From Guyanagaster necrorhizus (taxonomy: Eukaryota; Basidiomycota; Agaricomycetes; Agaricales; Physalacriaceae), in NCBI RefSeq assembly GCF_019112545.1, contig NW_025064909.1:1-64000 (forward strand): a stretch of 64,000 nt of DNA, in the 5' to 3' direction. Position 1 is the stretch's first letter. The number at the start of each line of letters is the position of its first letter. This document shows, piece after piece, positions 11,399-20,613 of the stretch. Below the pieces are notes generated by a model. That model worked only from the letters and a program-made list of their open reading frames with translations, ran no database searches and was not told the DNA's origin. Made by a program: the position numbers and the translations under genes.

Positions 11399-11976
11399 TG
11401 AGCCACTCTCCTACTGAGCATATGAGATGCCCAATAAGATGCCAAATCAGGTAGTGCATGCCTGCTCTGACTTTTGACCTGTAGCTATGACTGATGCTCT
11501 TGAAACCACTGTCACCACCAAATTCCATTTCAGCAACATGGAGAATCTCATGTTTTGCAAGGAGATGATAGTCTCCAGACTGATATAGTGTGAGATGTGT
11601 TCTTCTGCCAATAATCCTTATAAAAGAGCATCTGGCACTTGAGAATGCAATAAGCTATGCTGTGAAGGGTGACTGTCCTGAAAGGAGAATATCCATCCTA
11701 ATGCCAATGAGGTGCAGCAATGATAAAAACTTGTTGACTCGGACCTGAGCCAACTGTTAATCACAAAAGGGAAAGCTGATTCATTCTCATCTCCTCTCTG
11801 CTGTCATCCAATGCCTTGTCTTACCAGCATTCAGGAGTATAGCACTTGAATGCAGCCCTCATGCTGTGGCCTTGAACTTTAATGGGGAAAGATATTCTAG
11901 GATTGTGATCACATTGTGTGGGGGTGAACTGGGTGAACTGCTTTTGGAATCAGAACAGAATCAGTGGATGCTCAGC
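11399..11976. other. CpG-poor DNA of unknown origin
   Basis: No open frame of note and no retroelement domain recognised. It is probably part of the older sequence into which the solo gypsy LTR and the copia element inserted. Confidence 0.45.
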
Positions 11977-12445
11977 TGTTATGATTTTTCTTTATTTTCC
12001 TTCTATTATCCACAATTAACCCCTATTTATGCTTAGTCAGAGCATCAGAATGAGCACATAAGACCATAGGACAAAGCTTAGTCATCACAACAAGCCAAGT
12101 CTGTCATTGTCTTTTGATGCAACAGCATCACCCAACAACACACAAAGACTCTTTTATGTACAGTAATGATGCCCAAGGACAATGGGCACAAAGGACTTGA
12201 CAATATATAATAGAAAGTAGTATAATTAGTTGCAACTTAAACAGTATTTAAGCAGGCTCACTCTCACTGGTAATCTCCAGCTTTAAGCTAAAGTTTATCT
12301 TCACACTATTCTATACTCAAACCAACTCTAAAGCCTTGTGACATACCAATCAGATCACACTCCAGTGAACTCTGTCAATCACCTGAAGTGTGAGGTGGCT
12401 TCAGTTTATCATGTGCATCTGCTCACATGATGCTTGGGTCTAACA
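11977..12445 (+). repeat. Solo gypsy LTR with TCAGC target-site duplication
   Basis: This 469-bp stretch begins TGTTATGATTTTTC and ends GGGTCTAACA. It matches the LTRs of the chromodomain gypsy elements at 46525-46986, 56943-57402 and, in reverse, 58995-59430. The flanks are a perfect 5-bp duplication TCAGC (11972-11976 and 12446-12450). It is a solo LTR left by recombination, in an older decayed sequence. Confidence 0.9.
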
Positions 12446-12549
12446 TCAGCATAGTTGAACTGACAGCTGACAATTACAGAGGAGCAGTCCCACTAAAGCA
12501 GCCAGACATATAGACATAAGATGATGACTGCCAACAGATGAGTCTGGAA

Positions 12550-12953
12550 TTACATAGTCATCATTGCCTCAGCATAAGCACAGATCTGACTGCAACTATG
12601 TTGCCCACAAAGAGCACTGTCATCAAAAGAGTAGTCCTCATCAGGCAAAGGTTTAGTGTCACCAGTCTGTTCTTTCTCCTCAGTTGGTTCTCTAGCCATA
12701 CCTTCCTTGGGATCTTCATTATTGGCTATGTCAAGTTCTTCCAGACATTCAGGTGAATAGTCTTGTTTGTATTCCTCAGCTTGAGCACCACTGCCATCAT
12801 CTTCCACTTCAACAACTGAGGGATCATTTCCCTCATACTGTTCAATGTCTTCATAGTCATTGGAAGCATAAAGTGGAAGGCAGTCAGGTGGAAGCAGATC
12901 AGAAAGTAGGTGGAGGAAATGAAGGCAGATAGTAGCATATGTACATCAAAGAC
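12550..12953 (-). pseudogene. Decayed gene, downstream part (acidic), split by copia
   Basis: A minus-strand acidic frame (EDDGSGAQAEEYKQDYSPE and on to EKEQTGDTKPLPDED) looks like real coding sequence but has no clear start. It continues the same ancestral sequence as 19253-19879, from which the copia element at 12954-19247 separates it; the element is flanked by the duplication AAGAC (12949-12953 and 19248-19252). No family is identified for this half. Confidence 0.4.
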
Positions 12954-13156
12954 TGTTGCAGGCAGGTTACTTTCATGCAGTGGATTATAGGCCAGACTGA
13001 GTACAACAGTCAATTGCTTAAAGGCTGAGGTACATATGACTACTACTTACCTGAGTACAATGGTCAATTGCTTAAAGGCAATTGACCATTGACTCAGGAA
13101 AAAACTGTCTATGTTTATATAAGATTGACATCAGGTACTTGTGTCATCACACAACA
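12954..13156 (-). repeat. 3' LTR of the copia element
   Basis: 203 bp, TGTTGCAGGC..CACAACA as read on the plus strand. The purine tract GTTGAGGGGGAG (minus strand, from about 13168 to 13157) abuts it, marking the 3' end of the element. It contains the perfect hairpin at 13050-13098. Confidence 0.93.
13050..13098. repeat. 21-bp-stem hairpin inside the copia LTR
   Basis: The arms CAATGGTCAATTGC and GCAATTGACCATTG pair perfectly around the loop TTAAAG. The stem extends by CCTGAGT/ACTCAGG after one bulged A. The same hairpin is intact in the other LTR at 19141-19189. Confidence 0.9.
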
Positions 13157-13857
13157 CTCCCCCTCAACACAATACTTCTCAGAGTTCAAGACCCAACAGC
13201 CTGATCATGTGAGTCATCTTCTCCTTCCCTAAGGCCTTTGTGAAGATATCAGCAGGTATGTCTTCTGTGTGAAGATGTTCAATATGTATGTGCCCCTGCT
13301 CAACCTTATCTCATAACTAGTAGAAGCAGAGGTTGAGATGTTTGACATGACCATGATGATCAGGATTGCAAGTGACAGAGAGAGCAGACTGGTTGTCAAT
13401 CAGCAGTGGAGATGGTGACAGATGGTGGAAGCCAAATTCTGTGAACAGATTTCACAGCCACAGAATTTCCTGTCCAGCAGAGATGGCAGCCACATATTCA
13501 GCCTCTGTGGTTGATAAGGTTACTATAGATTGTAGCTGACTTATTCAGCTGACTGCATCTGTGCTCATCTTGACAACATATCCTGAGGTTGAGCACCCAT
13601 TGTCTGGGTTTCCACCATGATCTGCATCTGTGTACATTTTGTACAGGTCTGGGTTTGTAGCATCAGGTGAATATGTCAATTTTAGGTCGATTGTTCCCTT
13701 TATGTATCTGAGGAGGTGTTTCAGGGCCTCCCAATGCCTCAATCCAGGGTTTTTGCTGAAACATAATAGGACACTGACTGTAAAAGCTATGTCAGGATGA
13801 GTGGTGATGGCCAGGTATGCTATAGAGCCAAGGATCTGGAGATATGGGATGTGCTGC
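13157..13857 (-). pseudogene. Copia RNase H and end of RT (3' part of pol)
   Basis: Reads YLQILGSIAYLAITTHPDIA (end of RT), RHWEALKHLLRYIKGT, YTDADHGGNPDN and STTEAEYVAAISAGQEILWL, all hallmarks of copia RT/RNase H, with several stops. At 13857 the frame is interrupted by the 1.4-kb repeat and resumes at 15268. Confidence 0.9.
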
Positions 13858-15267
13858 TGATGTGCTTGGTAATGGCTAAGTGACTAAGAGAAGTGAATGA
13901 GGAATGAACTCTCAAACACCAACACCTAACCACTCAATACATAATCACCAAATACAGTTGAGGTTGGTTGTTTTGAGTATGATAGAAGCACTCTTGCAGT
14001 CTTAAGTAAAATCANNNNNNNNNNNNNNNNNNNNNNNNNNNNNNNNNNNNNNNNNNNNNNNNNNNNNNNNNNNNNNNNNNNNNNNNNNNNNNNNNNNNNN
14101 NNNNNNNNNNNNNNNNNNNNNNNNNNNNNNNNNNNNNNNNNNNNNNNNNNNNNNNNNNNNNNNNNNNNNNNNNNNNNNNNNNNNNNNNNNNNNNNNNNNN
14201 NNNNNNNNNNNNNNNNNNNNNNNNNNNNNNNNNNNNNNNNNNNNNNNNNNNNNNNNNNNNNNNNNNNNNNNNNNNNNNNNNNNNGTTTGGAACCCAAATT
14301 AATCCAAAACCCAAAATACAGTTATTATTCCAATCCAATCCTCTCTAAGTGACAAAGCAACTTAAATAAATCACTAAGTCGAAGCAGAACTCAAAATCCG
14401 TTGTCCCAGGGACTAGCTACAGTGGGCTAGAAGGCCTGAATGTAGGGGTGGGTCGCTTGCTTGCTATTTTCCCCCGATTCCCTTCTTTTATACACCAACA
14501 ACAGGTACAGAATCTATAAATAAAGCAATTCAAAATAATATTTCTCCTGTTTAAAGCGGAATCATGCCATTATTCCGGAATGGCGGCACTCCTGGACTCC
14601 CCTAGGCTTGCCCAGACCCGCCTGGCCACCGCACAGCTTTATTTTAAGCCTACAGTGCCTGTGGGTACCTAACTCCTTTCTGTCTACTCAAAGTTTTAAT
14701 CCTCTGAGTTATTCTTAGTAGCTCAATCAATCAGGCCCGGTCAGGCCCGGTCAACCAGTCCTATCCACTCTATTCCTCTCAATTCTAAGTCCCTTAGATC
14801 ACCTGATACCTAGTAAATTTGGACTGAGGCATTTGAGTCAAAACTCACAGTGCTAGCCACAGATCATTGGGTCTCTCTTCTTACTGCTCCTGGATGATGC
14901 TGTCTTTACTCAATACTCCACAATTGGCTATGGTATTACTCCTAGCTGTCTTGAAATATACTTGTCTTAGTAGCATGTAGAATTGGCTCCAGTTGAGATA
15001 CTATTTCTAAGTCCAACTTGGACTTAGTATTTTCCAAGGTGTGGTGCAGAACTTTTCTAAGTTCAAACCTGACTTAGGATTTTTATCCTTAGGCCATGTT
15101 ATTTTTACAAAGTCTAATTTGGACTTAGTATTGGTGACTAGCATGATTATCAGCTTGGAGCCTCAGCCATAGTCCTCTACTGGCTAATGATCCTCAGTTA
15201 CTAGCATATTCTAGTGTGTTATGCAGAATTTGCAAATTATAGGGCTGGACATGTAGACTGCATATCA
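13858..15267 (+). repeat. 1.4-kb LTR-like repeat, copy 3, nested in copia RT
   Basis: It begins TGATGTGCTT and ends GCATATCA. It holds a run of undetermined bases (14015-14284). It retains more CpG than copy 2, so it is younger, as its nested position requires. The reading frame on either side joins as ..TMW | QHIPYLQ.., which lets the empty site be reconstructed. At most one base appears duplicated, so there is no ordinary 5-bp target duplication. Confidence 0.85.
14015..14284. other. Assembly gap (270 N)
   Basis: A run of undetermined bases inside the nested 1.4-kb repeat. The gap length may be an estimate, so the exact length of this copy is uncertain. Confidence 1.
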
Positions 15268-16080
15268 CCACATGGTTTCCCATTTCTCTGGAGTAGCAGG
15301 GGACATTGAGCTGGATAGCTTAGTGTGTGGATCAAGAGGAGTACTGACACTGTTACAATCAGACATTCTGGTATATTCTAGGATTTTTTGGATGTACTGT
15401 GGTTGAGAGAGTGTGAGTGTTTGGTTTAGACAGTCTCTGTGTATTTTGACACTGAGGAGAAATGAAGTTGGACCTAGATCATGAAGTTTGAAGTGCTTCT
15501 TGAGATTATTGACAACATGTCATGCAGACTCCATGGACTTTGCAGCAATTGTTACATCATTGACAAACACCAGAACAATAATCTGAGCATCATCTCTCTT
15601 GTACATCCATACACTGTGTTCACAGCATACTCTGTCAAAACCCATCTTGGTCATAGTGCTGTGGAGCTTTTTGTGCCATTCATGCCCAGCCTGCTTCAGT
15701 CTATAGATGGACTTGAAGAGATGAAGCACCCAGCTCTTGTCCTTTGTCTCAAATCCCTCTGATTGTTGAAGGTATACCTCCTCTTTTAGATCACCATTCA
15801 GAAATGCTGATGAGATGTCCACACTCCAGAGCTCTAGGTCCTCAAGTGCAGCAAGAGTGAGGACTATTTGGATGGCTGCTCATTTTGGAGTAGGAGAGAA
15901 GGTTTCAGTGTAGTCAAAACCTGGCCACTGTGAGTACCCTTTTGCAACATAGCATGCCTTGTAGTGTTCAATAGATCCATCAGAGTTACACTTCACTTTC
16001 AAGACCTATTTTCCACCTATAGCCTTAAGCTCAAAGGTGCCACTCTCCTGCAGCACATTTAATTCCTGCTGAGCTGTCTC
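15268..16080 (-). pseudogene. Copia reverse transcriptase (main part)
   Basis: Minus-strand RT with VDISSAFLNGDLKEEVYLQQ, SIYRLKQAGHEWH and a catalytic box reading FVND where copia has Y-V-D-D. The change is GTC GAT to GTC AAT, a CpG-to-CpA step. Stops occur within the domain (for example before AAIQIVLTL). The part nearest 15268 encodes the thumb/connection (LSQPQYIQKILEY). Confidence 0.92.
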
Positions 16081-17516
16081 ATATCATTTTTCACTTTCCT
16101 CTCTTGGCCAAGTCATCACCTCTGCAAGTGTCTTTGGTTCATCATTGGATGCAGATGCTTGATTTGCCATCTCTACTGCTGTCTGAAATGCAAGCTCAAG
16201 AGCTTCTGTATATGTGATATAGTCATCATTGTGCAATACAAAGATCATTCCTGCAACAACATCTGTCTCAGTAAGCTCTGGCTCAGCAGTGGTTTCATCA
16301 ATGGGATCAGAAATGGGATCATCTGAGTCTGGTGAGTTCATTGCATTGGTGCCAGAATGTTTATGGTGAAAACCATGTCCAGTGTTTGGAGATGGAATTA
16401 TAAGACCTTTAGAGTTGTATTGTGGCTTGAAGCATGCCTGAGGATATGAAGGTGGTGAAGAGAGTGTAGGAGATGTCAGAAGACTTGATAGTGGAGTAAG
16501 AGGTGATCCTGGAGGTGTTTGCATATTTGATAGAGTGGATGGAGCTGGCAAGGATGGTGATGATGAGAGTTGCTCAGATGGTGAAGATGGCTTATCAGTA
16601 GGTATGTTCTCTCCCCCTTGATGAGGCATTGTCACATCAGGTATAGCAGTATCTGTGCTGTTATGTCTGTTTGTGGGAGATGTATCATCACTAAGAGGAT
16701 TTATAATATTTCTGTGATTTTCAGAAAATACACACTCATTGAATGGCTGGAGGTGATGAACCACTGTGTAGAGGTGTTCTAGAATAGCCAGCCTTTTACT
16801 CTCTCTGGATATCCAACAAAGATACATTTTTAGGTGTGTGACTCTAATGCTCAGCATCCTTTTTTTTGTACTAGCACATATGCAAGGTATTCAAACACAT
16901 GAAAATGGGATATATCTGGTTTTCAGTGATTTGGGTCCCATTCTGTGAGGGGTGTGGTGTTTGGAAGAGGATCTGTGGGGATGCGATTTTGGACATGAAT
17001 AAATACTCGGAGAGCAAGGTTCCAAAATGATGGTGGAAGATGTGACTCATTTAGCATGGCAGTGATGGCCTCTGCAATTGTGTGGTTGGCTCATTCTGCT
17101 GTGCCATTCTGGTATGGTTTATCAGGTTCAGTATGTCACCTTTTGATCCCATGCTCAGCACAGAAGTCAACAAGCTCCTTTCTCATATATTCACCATCTT
17201 TGTCTTCCTGAAACTCAATGATTTTGAGTCCTGGGTGGGTATTCTCTGCATATGCTTTGAACTGCTTGAAAGCATTAAAGGCATCACTTTTATACTTCAG
17301 AGGTGTGACAGCCCAAGTGTCAGATGCACTGCAGATGAATGTTATCCAGTAATGATAGCCCTCTGGAGTTATGACAGGCATTGGACCTTTGATATCACTG
17401 TGTACTTGCTCAAAAAGGTGTTGCTTCCACTCTGAGGGGCGATGAGAAACATTGTGGTGATGCTGTTTGCCAGTGAAGCATGGTATGCAGATAGGATCAG
17501 TTGGGGGACCTGACTC
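16081..17516 (-). pseudogene. Copia integrase with Ser/Pro-rich hinge
   Basis: The core reads VHSDIKGPMPV (first Asp), WITFICSASDTWAVTPLKY, EFQEDKDGEYMRKEL (second Asp region) and QNGTAE followed by TGA where Arg is expected (Glu region). Four stops lie between 17519 and about 16900, and at least three fit CGA to TGA. The long Ser/Pro/Thr-rich open stretch 16084-16857 is the variable hinge between integrase and RT usual in copia, not a separate gene. Confidence 0.9.
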
Positions 17517-18929
17517 TCACTTCATTCCAGTTACTAGCTGCTTTGTATGCATGTGCCATATAGTGTCCATGTTTTGATGACAGCAATGTCTGTGCCAAAG
17601 TGTGTTGTCCATCTGGCAGGTACTTGTGGTGCTTGAGTTTGCAATGATAGTAGCCAATTTTGAAAATGAATGTATGATAACATTGACATAGCTGATATTG
17701 CTCTCATTTGCAGTTGCTGTGAATTGAATCTTTTTACCCTGGCTGAAAGTGACATCTGATCCAGCGATTGAGATCTTAAATCCCTTTTCCTGTGTAAGAT
17801 GATAGGGTGATAAGAGATTACTTTTCAATGCTGGTACATATAATGTGTCAAGAAGTTCCACTGCTGAGCCTTTCTCCCCCTGAATCTCTGGCTCTAATAC
17901 TACTGACCCAATCCCTGCTGAATAGATGACTGAATTGTCTGCAAGATGAATGGGAATGACATGTGGAGTATAGAGTCAGAACCATTGTTGGTGAGGGGTT
18001 ATATGATGAGAAGCACCTGTATCAGTATTCCAATGAGATATAGCAGGTGATGATAGATCAGTACTTGCTTGGCTAGCAGTCTCCTCCTTTGTCTCGGCAG
18101 AGTTAGCAGCTTCCAAATCCTTCTTTTCAGCCCCCTTGTAATGATGCTTCTCAGCAGTATGGTCAGCAGCATGTTCATGGTCCCATTTAAGTGAGAGCTT
18201 CTTGGTTATACATTCTTCTTCTGCATGATTCTCATGAAGGCACCATCCACATTTTGCAGTGGCATTGGTAGCTGGATTCATGGCTGAATAGAAAGGTGTG
18301 GCTTTGAGAGCAATGGAGACTGCTGGATCACTGGCATGCAGCTTCTGATTGTTTTCTTCATTGTGAAATGCAGTGTGGAGTCCTTCAAGAGTGAGTTTAT
18401 CAGAGGAAAGGAATAGCGATGTGATGAAGTTTCCAAATTCAGGCTGAGGGAGTGTGCAAATCAGGGCCATAATGAGAAGCTCTTCTTCTAACTGCTGGAG
18501 ACCAAAATGAGCAGGATGCAGAGCATGGATATGACTCATGATTTGAGTGCTCCAACTGGCAAGATCTGGAAGTGATTCTTCTGTCTCCTTCTTGAGATTG
18601 AAGAAGCTGTCATAGGCTACAAATCGAGTCGCCAGTTTTCTTTGCTGATGGTGCACCTTTAATGTGTCCCACATCCTCTCTGGATCATCAAGGCAGAGAT
18701 AGATTGTCCCAGCAGCCAATATCTGAGTCTCCTTCCAGTCCTTCCAGTCTTTCTTCTCCTGGTATGTTGGCTTCTTGGGGTCTGCAAACTCTGGTTCAGG
18801 GTCACAGCCAATAGTGATAAGGTACTCACAGCGAGTTTTGAGTAGAGCCAACATGTTTTCTTCCCACTCACCATAATTGTAGGCATTTAGGTTGTCAAAG
18901 CCTTTTTTGATTGTGTCGAAGGATGGCAT
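17517..18929 (-). pseudogene. Copia gag, protease and GAG-pre-integrase
   Basis: The open frame 18929-17976 starts MPSFDTIKKGFDNLNAYNYG. It contains the UBN2-like gag body, a zinc knuckle CGWCLHENHAEEEC (C-x2-C-x4-H-x4-C) and the aspartic protease motif WNTDTGASHH. It is cut by TGA at 17978-17976 after HQQWF. The same frame then continues through LADNS, LYVPALKSNLLS and the His/Cys GAG-pre-integrase LWHRHCCHQN to 17517. A single CGA-to-TGA change would explain the break. In intact relatives this is one Gag-Pol polyprotein. Confidence 0.92.
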
Positions 18930-19032
18930 GATGTATGTGGTGATATCATTTCAGTAGTGAAATGACTGATGGAGAGATAGCAGGGCACAAGCAAGATGTG
19001 AAGAAAAAAAATGAAGTAGGCCTTAAAGTGTG

Positions 19033-19044
19033 GAGCCCATAACC
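19033..19044 (-). other. Primer binding site, half-tRNA(iMet) type
   Basis: Directly inside the 5' LTR the plus strand reads GAGCCCATAACC, closely resembling the anticodon stem-loop of initiator tRNA-Met (GGGCCCATAACCC). The transcript would therefore pair with the middle of the tRNA, as in Drosophila copia and yeast Ty5, which prime from a cleaved half-tRNA. Assignment rests on sequence resemblance. Confidence 0.65.
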
Positions 19045-19247
19045 TGTTGCAGGCAGGTTACTTTCATGCAGTGGATAATAGGCCAGACTGAGTATGACAG
19101 TCAATTGCTTAAAGGCTGAGGTACATATGACTATCACTTACCTGAGTACAATGGTCAATTGCTTAAAGGCAATTGACCATTGACTCAGGACAAAACTGTC
19201 TATGCTTATATAAGGTTGACATCAGGTACTTGTGTCATCCCACAACA
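19045..19247 (-). repeat. 5' LTR of the copia element
   Basis: 203 bp, matching 12954-13156 except at about nine positions. It is followed on the right by the target duplication AAGAC. The hairpin is at 19141-19189. The gag start lies 115 bases inside. Confidence 0.93.
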
Positions 19248-19252
19248 AAGAC

Positions 19253-19879
19253 AGTGTAGATAGAAGGCCATTCTGCAATAGATCAGAATTCATTCCTTAC
19301 CAGACTGTCATCCAAGACATTCCATCATCTTCTTTTCTGTCTGATACAGCATCTCTGTCACAGTAAGGATCATCTGACACCTTTAGCTTCATTTCAGTGT
19401 GAGTTTTAATGTTAGCAAAATCGAGTTTGCAGGTATCACAACATCTGATAGTCTGGCAACTGACATCAACAGCACTGACATCCACAGAGAGTGAACCACA
19501 GAACTTATATCTGGGACATCAGTCTTCAGGTTTGAGGTCAAAAGGCCAGCCAGAGGAAGTTTCAAGCTGTAGCAAATATTAGGCAAATGTAGCATGGGCT
19601 ATCTTGAAGAACATACAAATAATTCATATGTTTTGGCTTCAGAAGCCATAGCCATGTCCATCAATTTCTTGACTCAATCTTTGCTGGGCTGGAGTTTTCT
19701 GAATTGCAATGGAGTGGTTTCATTCCATGGCAAGAACTCATTCATAAAGTCATGGGCTGACATGGGACTCTAAGCCATGCCACACATCTCTTCAGCAAGC
19801 TTGAGATGCCTGTCTATCATTGAGGGGTTTTTGACAGTGAAGGGGTCCATGACCAGCAGCTTTCTTTTTAATTGGAGTG
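19253..19879 (-). pseudogene. Decayed gene, upstream part, perhaps FunK1-like
   Basis: Minus-strand coding remains in two frames: MDPFTVKNPSMIDRHLKLAE with FMNEFLPWNET, then after a frame change SVDVSAVDVSCQTIRCC and LDFANIKTHTEMKLKVSDDP. The last phrase resembles the N-terminal region of fungal FunK1 kinases (F..I...E.K...SDDPF.D). No kinase catalytic motifs are visible, so the assignment is tentative. The copia element sits at its downstream edge. Confidence 0.35.
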
Positions 19880-20036
19880 TGTTGAACGGCTGGAGGGGGG
19901 GGGGACTTCTCATATTTATACTAGACTACTCCTTTTCTAGTAGTTTCTATCTAATTCCTTCAATTTCCCTCGGATTCTTTCCTTACTCAGCATGCCGGAT
20001 TGCCGGATTGCTCGAACTCTCTCGCAGATTCCAACA
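19880..20036 (-). repeat. LTR-like fragment related to 31843-32059
   Basis: It has TGTTGA..CCAACA ends and a block GCATGCCGGATTGCC close to GCATGATGCCGGATTGCC in the solo LTR at 31843-32059. It contains a run of G and a TATTTATAC box. No target duplication is found. CpG is retained, and it marks the border between the transposon block and the gene island. Confidence 0.5.
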
Positions 20037-20613
20037 ATAACAATGCAAACAGTGGCATTCTGTGAAAACCAGTAATTGTAGGAAGAAAAAACAAGGAGAG
20101 CTCTTTTGATGGAGACTGAGGCAAAGCAACGTTTGATCATTCATCCGGCATTTTCTGGTGGGTACTGCTTCACCTTTTTTACAACTTTGCTTGTATTACT
20201 TGTTCCTGGTCGATGGGTCCCGTCTCAGTCATTCTGACGCACATAGCTATCAACTGTCTTTAGCATCGCTATGCCTCCGAAAAAGTAGGAGTACGGCAAT
20301 CTATCCATTTTGTGATCTGATGGTTTTACAGGGTAAACATTCTGTGGTCGGTGACGTGGATATCTACATGTTTGGATCTGCATTGAGGATTTTTCTGGCT
20401 TATTTATGAGTTGCTGAGAATCATAGTCTAGGAGGATATGGATGTGCACGTAACAAGCTCCTTTCTCCCTCTTTAAATCAGATTTCCGCCGGTCTGGGAA
20501 CCGGCATGACAACAGTCTCTACATATAGGCAATATATATATATATATACAATTCTCTACGTACTGAATCATCGACCTAAGATACAATATGTAGCAATCAT
20601 TAGTTCACCGCGT
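20037..20613. other. Intergenic, border of second gene island
   Basis: No gene recognised. There is a (TA)n microsatellite at about 20530-20546. CpG content is normal, unlike the block to the left. Confidence 0.5.

Larger units (their letters stand above)
12954..19247 (-). mobile_element. Complete but inactive Ty1/copia retrotransposon (minus strand)
   Basis: It is bounded by two 203-bp LTRs and a perfect 5-bp target duplication AAGAC (12949-12953 and 19248-19252). Without the nested 1.4-kb repeat it is about 4.9 kb, normal for copia. Domain order on the minus strand is gag with CCHC knuckle, protease, GAG-pre-integrase, integrase, RT, RNase H, which defines Ty1/copia. There are roughly fifteen in-frame stops; several are TGA where CGA (Arg) is expected. 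RT carries FVND in place of the copia Y-V-D-D box. The LTRs differ at only a few percent of positions, so the insertion is moderately young despite its coding decay. Confidence 0.95.

Noticed and set aside
13926..14338. Open frames across the N run
   Set aside because: Undetermined bases create artificial open frames. No coding evidence lies on either side.
16084..16857. 257-codon open frame that could be taken as a gene
   Set aside because: It is the Ser/Pro-rich hinge between copia integrase and RT, inside the retrotransposon and in pol order.
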